A stretch of DNA of 64,000 bases from Dongshaea marina (GCF_003072645.1 NZ_CP028897.1:4565501-4629500); one strand, 5' to 3'; counted from the stretch's first letter, positions 18,928 through 29,502 are shown. Numbers and translations are program-made. The notes: a model not told the origin generated them from the letters alone.

Positions 18928-20180
18928 TGTTAAAGCATTTTATACCTAAAAATATGTCACTTCATCTTGTGATATCTATTATCGTTTTTTTATTTGCTCC
19001 TCTATCCTTGATATTCAGTGGTGGCTATAACTATTCCCCGGCACTCTTACTGCTAATTGCTCTACCATTTTTATTTATACCTTCCAGTTATCGTCTAAAT
19101 AAAGAGACCTTATGGCTTATTAGCGCACTCTTATTATACTTCTTTGTCTACCTTAGTTTCATGCTGGTGTATCATGAAGACATAAGTCAACTAGACAGAC
19201 CCAGCCGGGCGATAATGGCGGTTGCCATTTTGATTCTATTACTACGCTACCCGCCGAAATCAAGCTGCTTATTGATTAGTTTTGCATTAGGGGCCATAGT
19301 CAGCGGCATTTTTGCCGGCTATCAAAAGTTCTTTTTACATATGCCTAGGGCTTTATCAAACAATATGCCAATACAGGCTGGTGATATCTGCATGGCATTC
19401 GGAACCATTTCTTTGGTTGCACTTTTTTATCACCTCAAGTTGAAGAGGTATGATTGGTCTCTGTTTTATCTTCTCGCGACATTCCTTGGCGTTTTTGGGA
19501 GCGTTGCATCTCAGAGTCGCGGGGGGTGGTTACTTTTTCCGTTTATCCTTATTTACCTTATTTGGACTAATCGAGCCTTCTTCTCCAGACGGCTAAAAAT
19601 AGTCGCCGGCGTAGTTATTATCATTATTTTTTCTATTATGCTAACCCCAAAATTTGGCATCCAAAGCTCGATAAATAAAACAATACATCAGGTAGATATG
19701 ATTAAGGATGGCCAATACCTGAGCCAAGATAGTTCTATTGGAACTCGCCTCCTGCTATGGTCTAGTGCATGGCGAAGCTTCGCCCATAAACCTCTGACAG
19801 GGTGGAGCCAGACTGGGCTATGCCAGGATAAAACTGCACAATATAATCAGGGTGAACTTAGCTACTACATATACCGAAACTGGGCCTGCAATATGCATGC
19901 TCATAGTGAATATTTTGATTCCATTCAAAAACGGGGAATAATTGGATTTCTTCAGGTGATGGCTGTTTTTCTCATTCCTTTGATTATTTTTATTCGTCAC
20001 TCTAGAAAGATGTATGGAGTAGACTTGGTAGTAGCCCAAGCTGGTGCCATGATTGTAATTAGCTCTATGGGATTTGGCTTCTCACAACTATTTTTTGGGC
20101 ATAACTCTGGAAGTATTTATTACTTTTTTACTCTAGTTTTATTTTATTCAGCTTTATCCGACACGAAGGATTCAAAATGA
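18927..20180 (+). CDS. WaaL-like O-antigen ligase/polymerase family protein
   Basis: A membrane protein of about 417 residues with roughly ten to twelve hydrophobic segments. It has the Wzy_C/WaaL landmark SQSRGGWL near residue 190 and a periplasmic loop with HAHSEYFDSIQKRGIIG near 320. Members join O-antigen to lipid A-core or polymerise sugar chains. Position in the core cluster favours the ligase role. The ATG at 18927 overlaps the preceding stop by one base; a GTG at 18921 is the alternative. The gene is clearly AT-richer than its upstream neighbours. Confidence 0.82.
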   Translation: MLKHFIPKNMSLHLVISIIVFLFAPLSLIFSGGYNYSPALLLLIALPFLFIPSSYRLNKETLWLISALLLYFFVYLSFMLVYHEDISQLDRPSRAIMAVAILILLLRYPPKSSCLLISFALGAIVSGIFAGYQKFFLHMPRALSNNMPIQAGDICMAFGTISLVALFYHLKLKRYDWSLFYLLATFLGVFGSVASQSRGGWLLFPFILIYLIWTNRAFFSRRLKIVAGVVIIIIFSIMLTPKFGIQSSINKTIHQVDMIKDGQYLSQDSSIGTRLLLWSSAWRSFAHKPLTGWSQTGLCQDKTAQYNQGELSYYIYRNWACNMHAHSEYFDSIQKRGIIGFLQVMAVFLIPLIIFIRHSRKMYGVDLVVAQAGAMIVISSMGFGFSQLFFGHNSGSIYYFFTLVLFYSALSDTKDSK

Positions 20181-21133
20181 ATAAATCCATGACTGAAATT
20201 AATACATCACCACTCAACATTGATGTGTCAATCATTTTAGTGAACTATAACTCATCTCAGTTCTCAATAAACTGTGTGAACTCAATTATTGAGAAATCAC
20301 AATCCGCTCTAGTTTATGAGATAATAATAGTTGATAACAACTCAGATAGAGAAGATTGGAACAATCTCAATGAAAGCCTTGCTGATAACAGCCGAGTTAT
20401 ATTAATAAAGAGCAAAGTCAATAGTGGCTTTGCTCTTGGAAACATGACAGGAGCAAACATAGCGCAGGGAAAGTATTTATTTTTATTAAATAATGACTCA
20501 ATACTTATTAACGATGTAGTGCAATATATGTTTGATTATATGACACACAACTCAAGTGTTGCACTATCTGTTCCCAAGTGTATCGATGATGAAAATAAAT
20601 TAGTCCCCTCATTTGACTACCTTCCGTCCATTTCAAAAGTTTGGCTAGGCTCTTCATTCTGTCGATTATTTTCACCAAATGCATACCCAAAAAGGAAAAA
20701 GGAATACAGCGCCCCAATAAATGTACCTATGGTGTCGGGTTGTGCCATGTTTTTTGACGCTTATAAGTTTTATGAAATTGGCGGTCTTGATACAAATTTC
20801 TTCTTATATTGCGAGGAAGAAGATATTTCTTTAAGGATTAAAAAAAATGGCTATTCTATATCCTACATACCAGATGCAATAATAAATCATGAAGGTGGAG
20901 GTAGCACCTCTAGGAATATAGACATTGAAAAAGAATTCTATATCTCTTTCTTTTACTTTTTAGATAAACACTTCGGGGTAATAGCATCAAGCATAATAAA
21001 GCTTAAATACACCTTGCGTTTATTTTTAAAATCACTCAGAAGAAAGTCACCATGGGCTTTGCTCCTATTCGTTTTAAAAAGACCCAAACTCTCCAGTTCA
21101 TTAAGGCACCGACAAAAATGGCATGATACTTAA
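20177..21133 (+). CDS. GT2 glycosyltransferase, rhamnosyltransferase-like
   Basis: A 318-residue GT-A fold glycosyltransferase: VSIILVNYNSSQFSINCV at about 17-34, EIIIVDNNSD and YLFLLNNDS for donor/metal binding, and LYCEEEDISLRIKKNGY near 215. This resembles WbbL-type rhamnosyltransferases, which fits the rfb genes nearby. The sugar is not proven. It overlaps the ligase gene by four bases. Codon use is strongly AT-rich, and both genes may have been acquired together. Confidence 0.8.
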   Translation: MNKSMTEINTSPLNIDVSIILVNYNSSQFSINCVNSIIEKSQSALVYEIIIVDNNSDREDWNNLNESLADNSRVILIKSKVNSGFALGNMTGANIAQGKYLFLLNNDSILINDVVQYMFDYMTHNSSVALSVPKCIDDENKLVPSFDYLPSISKVWLGSSFCRLFSPNAYPKRKKEYSAPINVPMVSGCAMFFDAYKFYEIGGLDTNFFLYCEEEDISLRIKKNGYSISYIPDAIINHEGGGSTSRNIDIEKEFYISFFYFLDKHFGVIASSIIKLKYTLRLFLKSLRRKSPWALLLFVLKRPKLSSSLRHRQKWHDT

Positions 21134-21240
21134 GCTTAAAGATATTAGGTTTTATCTGCTCATGTATTTTAGTTCATCCCTAAAGGGGTATAACGCATGT
21201 AGCTTTACAACATAAGCCTCTAAATGAGTAAGTTCAGACA

Positions 21241-22269
21241 ATGAAAATTCTGGTTATAGCTCCATCCTGGATTGGCGACATGGTGATGTCCCAAAGCCTG
21301 TATAAAACGATCAAGCAGCAGCATGGTTGTGAGCTGCATGTAATGGCTCCAAAGTGGTGCCTACCTTTGCTCTCTCGAATGCCAGAGATCGACACAGCGA
21401 TCGAGATGCCTCTGGGGCATGGAGAGTTTAAGCTAAGAACTCGCTATCGCCTTGGTAAAAGCCTGAGAGTTGAAAGCTATGATAGAGCCTATATTCTTCC
21501 AAACTCCCTAAAATCAGCCCTAATCCCTCTTGTTGCCAAAATCCCACTACGAACCGGCTGGAAGGGTGAGAGTCGCTATGGGCTCCTCAATGATCTGCGC
21601 TCAAACAAGCAAGATTTTCCCTTGATGGTTCAACGCTATGTCGCATTGGCCTATTCTAGGGAGCAGATGCAATCATCAGCAAATCTCCCAGACTTCCCTC
21701 ACCCTGAACTCAAAATAGATCCTGAAAATCAACAAGCGCTGCTTGAGAAATTAAAACTCACAGCGAAAAAAAGCATACTCGGGCTCTGCCCTGGCGCAGA
21801 GTTTGGTCCAGCCAAGCGCTGGCCAGCAGAGTATTATGCCAGGGTTGCAGAGCATCATATTGAGCAAGGTGGGCAAGTCTGGCTGTTTGGCTCTCAAAAG
21901 GATAGCGAAGCCGCTCAATCCATCTGCAACCGACTTCCAGAAGAGCTACAGCAGTATTCCCACAATCTTGCCGGCAGGACCCAGTTGGTGGATGCTATCG
22001 ATCTGATCAGTCTATGCTCAGCCGTTGTTTGTAATGACTCAGGGCTGATGCATGTAGCTGCTGCATTGCAAAGACCCTTGATTGCACTCTATGGCTCCAG
22101 CTCACCAGGCTACACGCCGCCACTGGCCCAGAGGATTGAGATCCTGCATACAGATATTGAGTGCCGCCCCTGCTTTAAGCGCGAATGCCCACTAGGGCAC
22201 CTTAAGTGCCTGAAAGAGCTGTCACCTGATCGTGTGATTAAAGCACTGACAGAGCTTGCAGCAGAATAA
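21241..22269 (+). CDS. waaF: ADP-heptose-LPS heptosyltransferase II
   Basis: WaaF adds the second heptose to the LPS inner core. The 342-residue GT9 protein begins KILVIAPSWIGDMVMSQSL, the family's N-terminal signature. It has the donor-site motif LCPGAEFGPAKRWP near residue 180 and CNDSGLMHVAAAL near 260. Length is close to E. coli WaaF (348). Composition returns to the host average compared with the AT-rich pair upstream. Confidence 0.93.
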   Translation: MKILVIAPSWIGDMVMSQSLYKTIKQQHGCELHVMAPKWCLPLLSRMPEIDTAIEMPLGHGEFKLRTRYRLGKSLRVESYDRAYILPNSLKSALIPLVAKIPLRTGWKGESRYGLLNDLRSNKQDFPLMVQRYVALAYSREQMQSSANLPDFPHPELKIDPENQQALLEKLKLTAKKSILGLCPGAEFGPAKRWPAEYYARVAEHHIEQGGQVWLFGSQKDSEAAQSICNRLPEELQQYSHNLAGRTQLVDAIDLISLCSAVVCNDSGLMHVAAALQRPLIALYGSSSPGYTPPLAQRIEILHTDIECRPCFKRECPLGHLKCLKELSPDRVIKALTELAAE

Positions 22270-22317
22270 TGATAGGGGCAGCATCATGCCCCTTACTATA
22301 TTAGGATATTAGAAGTC

Positions 22318-23415
22318 TTAGATATCAGCATGAAATTGATCGAATAGGCCTAACTCATCAACCATGCGATCAAGCTCCTGAATCGCAAATTCAGGGGTTA
22401 GTTTTTCAAACCACTCGAACTGATTCTCATTGGTGATTTTTTCTGCTCGCAGCTTCAGCCACTCTTCTTCACTTAGCCCAAGAGCATCGCCGGTGGAGAG
22501 CCCACGGAACCTGGGGTGATTACGTGGATGGGAGATATCCTTATCGCTTCGCGGAGATGCCACACACAGGGTAGGAAGACCCAGAGCCTGCGCCATATTG
22601 CGTGGCCCGGTGTCATTCCCAAAAAAGAGTTGACAATGGCTGAATAGCCCGCACAAATCACGAACCGAAGAAGTCTCTATCTCATCGAAGACATTGACCT
22701 GCAAATCCTCAGGAAGCATTTTTTTAAGCTGCTGATTGTACTCCTGCTCCCCAGGCCCTGAATAAACCAATAGCTGCGCCCCATGTCGCTTGATGAGGTG
22801 AGCCGCAACCTTCTCAAAATACTGAATTGGCCAGCGCTTGTACAAACCGCGAACACTTACACCAAGAGCGACAAGGGGCTTACTTAGGTCAACTCCTGCA
22901 GCCACTAGCTTTTCTTTACCTTGCTCCAGCTCAGTGTCTACGAGCCAGATTTTATAGCTTCTATCTTCATACTTAAGTCCCAGGGGCTTCAGCAGAGCAA
23001 AGCGATCATCTATGATCCAACCATTGCCCTGATCTTCGGTTGCCTCACGAAACGCAATTCGCTCCGTATGAGCCACCTGCCAGAACTTCGAGTTAAAGCC
23101 AATGCGTCTTGGAGCACCACTAAATAGACAAGTGAGTAAACCAATAATCTGTCCCTGACTATTAATCACCATATCATAGTTTTGACGGCGCAGCTTCATC
23201 ATTAAAGACCAGAGATACCGCCAGCTATCTTTTTGTTTTTTATCAATTTTTATGATGTTATCTATATGAGGATTGTTCTCCGCCATCCCTGCACAGTAGT
23301 CCATCACCAGGTAGTCTACCTGAGCATTTGGAAAGTTTAATTTGAGAGTATTGCAAAGTGAGGTCGAAAACAGCACATCTCCGATCTCTTTAGTCTGAAC
23401 CACCAAGTACTTCAC
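22318..23415 (-). CDS. GT9 heptosyltransferase-family protein
   Basis: A 365-residue GT9 protein of the WaaQ/WaaF type: KYLVVQTKEIGDVLFSTSL at the N-terminus, VALGVSVRGLYKRWP for the donor site and FFGNDTGPRNMAQALGLPT in the C-terminal domain. The acceptor is unknown; a third or later core heptose is plausible. It runs leftward and overlaps its upstream partner by four bases. Its end faces waaF. Confidence 0.85.
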   Translation of the reverse strand: MKYLVVQTKEIGDVLFSTSLCNTLKLNFPNAQVDYLVMDYCAGMAENNPHIDNIIKIDKKQKDSWRYLWSLMMKLRRQNYDMVINSQGQIIGLLTCLFSGAPRRIGFNSKFWQVAHTERIAFREATEDQGNGWIIDDRFALLKPLGLKYEDRSYKIWLVDTELEQGKEKLVAAGVDLSKPLVALGVSVRGLYKRWPIQYFEKVAAHLIKRHGAQLLVYSGPGEQEYNQQLKKMLPEDLQVNVFDEIETSSVRDLCGLFSHCQLFFGNDTGPRNMAQALGLPTLCVASPRSDKDISHPRNHPRFRGLSTGDALGLSEEEWLKLRAEKITNENQFEWFEKLTPEFAIQELDRMVDELGLFDQFHADI

Positions 23416-24500
23416 GCTGTAATCCTCTTATCACTGTCTATTGCCCCAATAGGTTTCGCTGTTGCTCTGCTCTTACTGGCTACAAGAGCAGTATTTAGCT
23501 CATGGAGAACTTGCTCAGGCTGCGGCTTTGAACCATCGGAATTGATAACGACAATATGCCCCGGCTCATAACGCGGCCAGTAACGAAATGGAACTGTCGA
23601 ATAAAAGATCCCAACTGTGGGAGTATGGGTGCAGATCGCAAGATTACGCACCCCAGTATCCGGACTTACGACTACACTAGCTTTAGCCAGATAGGAGGTG
23701 AGATCATCCAGAGGCATGGTCGCTTGAATCGATACATTCTTTTCACTCTTTACTAATCCCTGAAGGAAATCCCCTCGCTCATCTTTTTTGATTCCTTCAA
23801 GGAATACATGCTGATACTCAGGTAACACACGAGCTGACAGCTCAATTAATTTGTAAGTCAGCTCATTTGGATAGCGCTTACTCGCCAAAGATGCGCCATT
23901 GAAATAAACGACATAGGCCTTCTCAGGCCTGTCCACTAAACGGTGATCCGGATAAGCATAATTCGGTGGATTTTGCGGCAAATGACCAAGTACCGTCAGC
24001 ATACTTAGCATACAATCGAGTTCCGTAAGCTGATCGGGCCTTGGAATCGCCAGATCATATAAAAGCCTCTGCTGAATACCCAGATAAGGAAAACCGATCT
24101 TTAATTTAGCCTTAGAGAGTAACATCAGATAGGAAGAACGGTTGGTTGCTGCCAGATCAAAGATAATATCCTGCTCCCCAAGCTCGCGCATGTTGCAAGC
24201 TCGCTCGTAGATCCCTTTTTTCCTGTGTTCTGGATCTGTGCCGTACTGGTAATGCATCCGGTCAACCAGATCCTCGGGAGCAGAATAACAATAGTTGGTG
24301 ACGACAGACAGAGTGATCTCAGCATTGGGGAAAAAACGTCTGGCTTCCACCAAAAAAGCCCGCGTTATCACCATATCACCAAAGGCGGCATGACGAATTA
24401 CAGCTATCTTTTTGACAGACTTTGGGTCGAAGTTTGCTAAATATTGCTTTGCTTTCTTTGAGACATAGAGTCCCCGCTGTTCAGTCCATAGATGATTCAT
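23412..24500 (-). CDS. GT9 glycosyltransferase-family protein
   Basis: A 362-residue GT9 protein. After a short N-terminal extension (about 30 residues) it has VKKIAVIRHAAFGDMVITRAFL, then VVYFNGASLASKRYP and VSPDTGVRNLAICTHTPTVGIF. The GT9 core is intact, but it is only loosely similar to WaaF, so donor and acceptor are open. It is the first gene of a two-gene leftward operon, divergent from waaA. Confidence 0.82.
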   Translation of the reverse strand: MNHLWTEQRGLYVSKKAKQYLANFDPKSVKKIAVIRHAAFGDMVITRAFLVEARRFFPNAEITLSVVTNYCYSAPEDLVDRMHYQYGTDPEHRKKGIYERACNMRELGEQDIIFDLAATNRSSYLMLLSKAKLKIGFPYLGIQQRLLYDLAIPRPDQLTELDCMLSMLTVLGHLPQNPPNYAYPDHRLVDRPEKAYVVYFNGASLASKRYPNELTYKLIELSARVLPEYQHVFLEGIKKDERGDFLQGLVKSEKNVSIQATMPLDDLTSYLAKASVVVSPDTGVRNLAICTHTPTVGIFYSTVPFRYWPRYEPGHIVVINSDGSKPQPEQVLHELNTALVASKSRATAKPIGAIDSDKRITA

Positions 24501-24617
24501 TGTGAGCTTACTTTCAAAAATCGGTTTAACTCAGAGCCTCGTGCCTGCAGAGCTTGTGTTGTCCCGTGCCTTTAGTAGATACTGTTGCCAATTTTTGGCA
24601 TACCGCTCGGGTACTCT

Positions 24618-25891
24618 GTGTTTCGCACTCTCTACACGCTGCTAATCTATCTGTTCAGCCCTCTGGCTCTATTCCTGCTATATCGGCCCCGTAAAGGCAA
24701 AAAAGGCTATGCCGAGCGCTGGAAAGAGCATTTAGGCTATATCCCGAAGCTCAAAGCCCGAGAGCCACTGTGGCTACACGCCGTATCTGTTGGTGAGGTC
24801 GTTGCGGCAACGCCTGTGATCCGGGAACTTAAGCAGCGTCATCCTGAGCTCCCCATACTGCTAACCACCACCACCCGCACCGGAGCTGAACAGGCCGCTA
24901 GTTTAGCGGATCTGGTGGAGCATCGCTACGCACCTCTGGATTTTCCGGGGGCAATAAGGCGCTTTCTGAATAAAACCTCCCCTCGGGCGCTGCTTATCAT
25001 GGAGACCGAGCTTTGGCCCAACCTCTTGGCCCAGTGCCATAAACGTAATATCCCGGCTTTGGTGCTTAATGCTCGCCTCTCGGATCGTACCTGCCGCCGT
25101 TACCGGCGCTTTTTAGGGCTGTTCAAGGGGATGCAGCGTAACCTCAAAAAAATCCTGTGTCAGCACAAACCGGATGCAGATAACTTCAGGGCTCTGGGAG
25201 TCCCTGATTCCAAAATCTCCATCACAGGCTCAGTCAAGTTTGATATCAACTATCCGGCAGAGCTGATTGAGAAAGCCCACTCATTTCGCAAGACCCTGGG
25301 TTGCAAACGCCCGATCTGGATTGCTGCCAGTACCCATAAGGGGAGGATGAGCAGCTCCTAGAGGCGCACAAGAGCCTCCTAAAGAAGCTTCCCAATGCTC
25401 TACTGATCATTGTTCCACGCCATCCGGAGCGTTTTGATGTTGTTGCTAATCTGGTGAAGGGAGCGCAGCTACGCATGGCGCGCCGCTCGCTTGGAGAAGA
25501 GATTGGTCAGCACACCAAGGTTTATCTTGGGGATACCATGGGTGAACTTCCTCTTCTCTATGGAGCCAGCGATATCGCCTTTGTCGGTGGCTCGCTGATT
25601 CCCCGTGGTGGGCATAACCTGCTCGAGCCTGCGGCGCTGGCTCGCCCCTGCCTGACCGGTCCTAACTTCTTTAATTTTGATGAGATCACCCGCCACCTAG
25701 TGGATCACAGGGGTGCCAAGATCGTCAGTGATGCCGATGGGTTGACCGAGACCTTGCTTAATCTCTTTAACGACCCGCAACAACGAGATGCCATGGGTGC
25801 GGCAGCGCTGGATGTGGTGGCCGCCAATCAGGGGGCTTTGGCCAAAACCCTCAACGAGATTGAGCTGGAGCTTGTTGATATCCTGCCATGA
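24618..25891 (+). CDS. waaA: Kdo transferase WaaA (one frameshift)
   Basis: WaaA transfers Kdo from CMP-Kdo to lipid IVA at the cytoplasmic face of the inner membrane. I chose the GTG at 24618 (VFRTLYTLLIYLFSPL), matching the family's short N-terminal anchor; a TTG at 24585 is possible. AVSVGEVVAATPVI, METELWPNLL and VGGSLIPRGGHNLLEPA are family hallmarks. The frame breaks after AASTHKG at GGGG (25340-25343). One more G restores EDEQLLEAHKSLL and the frame that runs to 25891. The 3' end overlaps convergent kdkA by 41 bases. Confidence 0.92.
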
Positions 25892-26576
25892 GACTCTCCC
25901 AATCACTCTCTTGCCAGTGAAAACTGGCAAGCTGAGACTTTTCTTTACGAAATGAGCGCAGTAACCTCTCCAGATTCTGCAGCTTCCATTTTCCCGGGTG
26001 GCGAATTGCCCCCTTATCAAAATCGATGAGCCATAGCTGTCCATCCTCGCCTTGCAGTATGTTGTGGGCATTCAGATCGGCATGGTAAACCTGCTGGTCA
26101 TGAAAGCGGCGGATCATCGCTCCCACCTGCTTCCAAGCCGTTTCATCGAGGGGCCCATCCTGTAAGGCAGCCACCAGATCCCGGGTCTCCTGGAGCAATT
26201 CAATCAGGATATCGCAGCTACAGTAGGCCCCTTTACGCACCATCTGTCCGGCAACTGGTTTTGGAACCGGCAAGCCAGCCTGGTGAAGTTTTTGAAGCAA
26301 CTCAAACTCGCGCCAGCTTCGTGAGCGCTTGAGGCCAAACATAGGAAACTGATCACGCAACACCCGGCCAATCATTCCGCCCCGGTAGTAATGACGCAGC
26401 ACCAGGGGCCCTGTTGGCCTTTTCACAAACCAAGCGGTGCCTCTGCCAGTTGAGGATCCAAGCACAGCATCCTGCTGCTGCCAATACTCGGGGCTGAACA
26501 TCTCAGAGCGAACAGAGTCCAGTACTTCGGGGTCGAAAAACAGCGTATGCCGCTTGTCATGCACTACAGTGATCAT
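25851..26576 (-). CDS. kdkA: Kdo kinase KdkA
   Basis: KdkA phosphorylates the single Kdo of lipid A at position 4, as in Haemophilus and Vibrio, making the acceptor for heptosyltransferase I. The 241-residue kinase-like protein has a lysine-containing N-lobe (PLVLRHYYRGG), the catalytic loop YHADLNAHNIL and LIDFDKG. The ending WESLMAGYQQ is typical. Its last 41 bases overlap the 3' end of waaA on the other strand. Its presence argues for a core with one Kdo. Confidence 0.92.
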   Translation of the reverse strand: MITVVHDKRHTLFFDPEVLDSVRSEMFSPEYWQQQDAVLGSSTGRGTAWFVKRPTGPLVLRHYYRGGMIGRVLRDQFPMFGLKRSRSWREFELLQKLHQAGLPVPKPVAGQMVRKGAYCSCDILIELLQETRDLVAALQDGPLDETAWKQVGAMIRRFHDQQVYHADLNAHNILQGEDGQLWLIDFDKGAIRHPGKWKLQNLERLLRSFRKEKSQLASFHWQESDWESLMAGYQQAPAQSR

Positions 26577-26656
26577 CGCACTCTCCTGAAAAAATGAATT
26601 TTACAACGCATGCGGCCCTTTGCATAATGGCTCGATCATCTAAACGGAGTTCTGAT

Positions 26657-27714
26657 ATGCCCATTTTTGGCAACGAGGGTCCAAAATCTGTCTGCATTTT
26701 GCGCCTGTCCGCGATTGGTGATGTCTGCCATGCCATCGCGGCCGTACAGGCGATTCAGCGCCAATGGCCAGAGACAGAGATAACCTGGGTAGCCGGTAGT
26801 ATTGAGGCCAAACTACTGCAAGGCTTACCCGGGATCCGTATCATCGCCTTTGACAAAAAAGCAGGTCGAAAAGGCTATCTGGAGATCTGGAAAAAGATCA
26901 AAGGAGAACGCTTTGATGCGCTGCTACATATGCAGGCAGCTCTCAGAGCCAGTATTCTCTCCCTTGGCATCCGGGCACGCCATAAACTTGGTTTTGACAA
27001 GGTACGGAGCAAAGATCTGCAGGGACTCTTTACCAATTGTAAGGTGAAATCACCGGCATCACCTCATGTGCTTGATGGCTTCATGCAGTTTGCTTACAAA
27101 CTCGGTGTTGACCCAAATATCAAACCTGAATGGCATATGCCCATCTCTGATCAAGATAGAAACTGGGCACAGCAACATATCCCTCAAACAGGACTCTCAT
27201 TATCTCGGCTGCCGCTAGTCAGGATTACAAAAACTGGACCCCTCAGGGCTATGCCGCAATCGCTGACTATGCCGTGAGTCGCGGTTTCGAGGTACTGCTA
27301 TGTGGTGGACCAGCCCCCCATGAGCAGCGGCTGGCACAGGAGATCCAATCCCTCGCCCAGAGCTCGCTACACAACCTGGTGGGTCAAACCAACCTCAAGC
27401 AGCTTTTGGCTCTGATTGAGCAGGCCTCCCTGGTACTGGCACCAGATACCGGGCCTCTGCACATGGCAACCACAGTCGGTACTCCGGCCTTGGGCCTTTA
27501 TGCCCACCACAACCCAGAGCGTACCGGCCCCTATCGGGATCGGCAGTTCGTGGTCAGTGTCTACCTGCCACTCGTGGAAGCCCAGAACCAAAAAAGCCTG
27601 GATGAGCTCCCCTGGCGCACTCGTCTTAAAGATGATCAAGCGATGAGCACGATCACAGTAGAGCAGGTCAAATCCCAGTTGAATCATATATTGTCTCACT
27701 ACAACCTTGGATAA
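26657..27714 (+). CDS. Heptosyltransferase I, OpsX-like GT9 (one frameshift)
   Basis: A GT9 protein starting at 26657 (MPIFGNEGPKSVCILRLSAIGDVCHAIAAVQ), with an ACGGAG site. The N-terminal half reads to about codon 178. The frame then shifts near 27190, and the other frame gives IISAAASQDYKNWTPQGYAAIADYA and LAPDTGPLHMATTVGTPALGLYAHHNP. One missing base joins them into about 352 residues. This break is not at a long homopolymer. The family and the neighbouring kdkA suggest an enzyme that adds the first heptose to phosphorylated Kdo. Confidence 0.85.
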
Positions 27715-27720
27715 CACATC

Positions 27721-28497
27721 ATGAGTCAAGCCAGTATTGCTGCCGTATTGATCGTCAAAAACGAAGCTGAAAATCTTGGCCCCTGTCTGGAAACAGTCAA
27801 AGAGTGGGTCGATGAGATAGTGATTCTTGATAGTGGTAGCAGTGACAATACAGAATCGATCGCTCGGGAATATACAGATAAATATTTCACCAATGATAAC
27901 TGGCAGGGCTATGGCAGGCAGCGCCAGATTGCTCAGAAACATGTCAGCAGTGACTGGATCCTGTGGCTGGATGCCGATGAGCGGGTCACCCCTGAACTAA
28001 GACAAAATATTCAGTCCGTTCTTGCGGAAAACCGCCAGGGGCTCTACTCCATCCCCCGGCTAAGCTGGGTATTCGGCCGCTTTATCCGCCACTGTGGCTG
28101 GTATCCGGACCGGGTGATCCGTCTCTATCCAACGATGCTGACCGGCTATAATGATGCCATGGTTCACGAGAAGGTAGAGATCCCACAAGGACAAAGTGTC
28201 ATACCGCTCAAGGGCGATCTTCTCCACTACACCTACCGGGATCTGAACCACTACCTGACTAAGTCAGCCTACTACGCCAAGATGTGGGCCGAGCAGCGCC
28301 AGAAACGTGGCAAAAAATCCAGCCTCTCTCAGGGAATCGGCCATGCCATCGGCTGTTTTATGAAGATGTACTTCCTCAAGGCTGGTTTTCTCGATGGTAA
28401 ACAGGGCTTTCTACTATCCGTGCTGTCGGCGCACTCCACCTTCGTCAAATATGCTGATCTGTGGATCCGTTCAACCACTGAGCCACCCGAGGCTTAA
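27721..28497 (+). CDS. GT2 glycosyltransferase, WaaE/LgtF-like
   Basis: A 258-residue GT-A enzyme: [45 protein letters not shown] and [18 protein letters not shown]. These match the WaaE/LgtF family, which adds a beta-1,4-glucose to heptose I. It follows the heptosyltransferase I gene by 6 bases and is likely in the same transcript. If the frame of the convergent neighbour is corrected, the two genes overlap by 53 bases. Confidence 0.88.
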   Translation: MSQASIAAVLIVKNEAENLGPCLETVKEWVDEIVILDSGSSDNTESIAREYTDKYFTNDNWQGYGRQRQIAQKHVSSDWILWLDADERVTPELRQNIQSVLAENRQGLYSIPRLSWVFGRFIRHCGWYPDRVIRLYPTMLTGYNDAMVHEKVEIPQGQSVIPLKGDLLHYTYRDLNHYLTKSAYYAKMWAEQRQKRGKKSSLSQGIGHAIGCFMKMYFLKAGFLDGKQGFLLSVLSAHSTFVKYADLWIRSTTEPPEA

Positions 28498-29502
28498 CAC
28501 TGGCCGCAACTTCAGCAACCCGAATAAGGGACATATCCTGTTGCTGCTCCTCCCCCGGGGTGGAGCAAACGCCTGATGATTCCCATCGCTATTGAGGGGC
28601 TGCCAGCGAAGGGGGGTTGCCGAGCGCCGGCTTGGGAAAAAACCTATGGTCGGAACATCGAGTGCCCCGGCAATATGCAAAGGGCCGGTACTGCCTGCGA
28701 TAAACAGCGCGCCATTCGCGATCACCTCACAAAACTGCTCCAGCCCACCCTGTGATATGTACAGAGCCACATTCACCCCAAGCTCACGGCACAGCTCGGC
28801 TAATTTCTGGGTTTGATCCTCTTCTCCCGGCCCTGCGGTTAGAAGCCATTGGCACTGAGGCTGCTGCTTTGCCAGTGTCGCGATGAGCCCGGCATACTGC
28901 TGTAACGAGAGGTTATTGGCCGAGCCACCACTTCCGGAATGCACCAAAGCCCAGGGACTGTTAGCATCCAACTCAAGTTCACACGCGACCTTTAGTCGAC
29001 AAGCTGTCTTGCTATCAGGGGGGATCGTCAGATAGGGAGCCAGGGGTTCAACAATGTCGCGCTGCTGATACTGCAGAAAGGCTCGAACCAGATCCAGGTT
29101 ATATTCTGACTCCGGCTTTTCAGAGCGAGAGCGGCGCTGAACTACCCTGTGGTTATAGAGAAACTGGGCCAGCTTGGTTGCCGGAGCCCAGCGCTCGGGG
29201 ATCCGCGCCTTCTTGACCAAAAGCGCATTACGGGTGTTGGAGAAAATACAGATGGCCGCACTGCACTTAAGCTCGCGTAACTCCCGCAGAAGGGCTTTTT
29301 GCTCACTTCGCTCGGCACGCTTACCAGGATCGGTCACTACCCGGTCAATCCAGGGGCATAATCTCGCCAGGGGCGCCGTATACCCGGGAACCAGGGCACA
29401 AACCTCGACCTCAGGCATAGAAAGCTTGAGCATGGCAAATGCCGGCCAGGCCAGCATGAAATCCCCTATCTTATCGTTTCGAACCACCAGGACCCGCTTC
29501 AT
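28445..29502 (-). CDS. GT9 heptosyltransferase-family protein (probable frameshift near the end)
   Basis: A GT9 protein: [24 protein letters not shown] at the N-terminus, [14 protein letters not shown], and [24 protein letters not shown]. As sequenced it ends at 28471 with a tail of unusual composition after NHQAFAPP. The run CCCCC/GGGG (28552-28560) lies at that point. One added base gives [27 protein letters not shown] and a stop at 28445, which looks far more protein-like. The restored protein has about 352 residues. The acceptor sugar is unknown. This is the last LPS gene before coaD. Confidence 0.82.
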
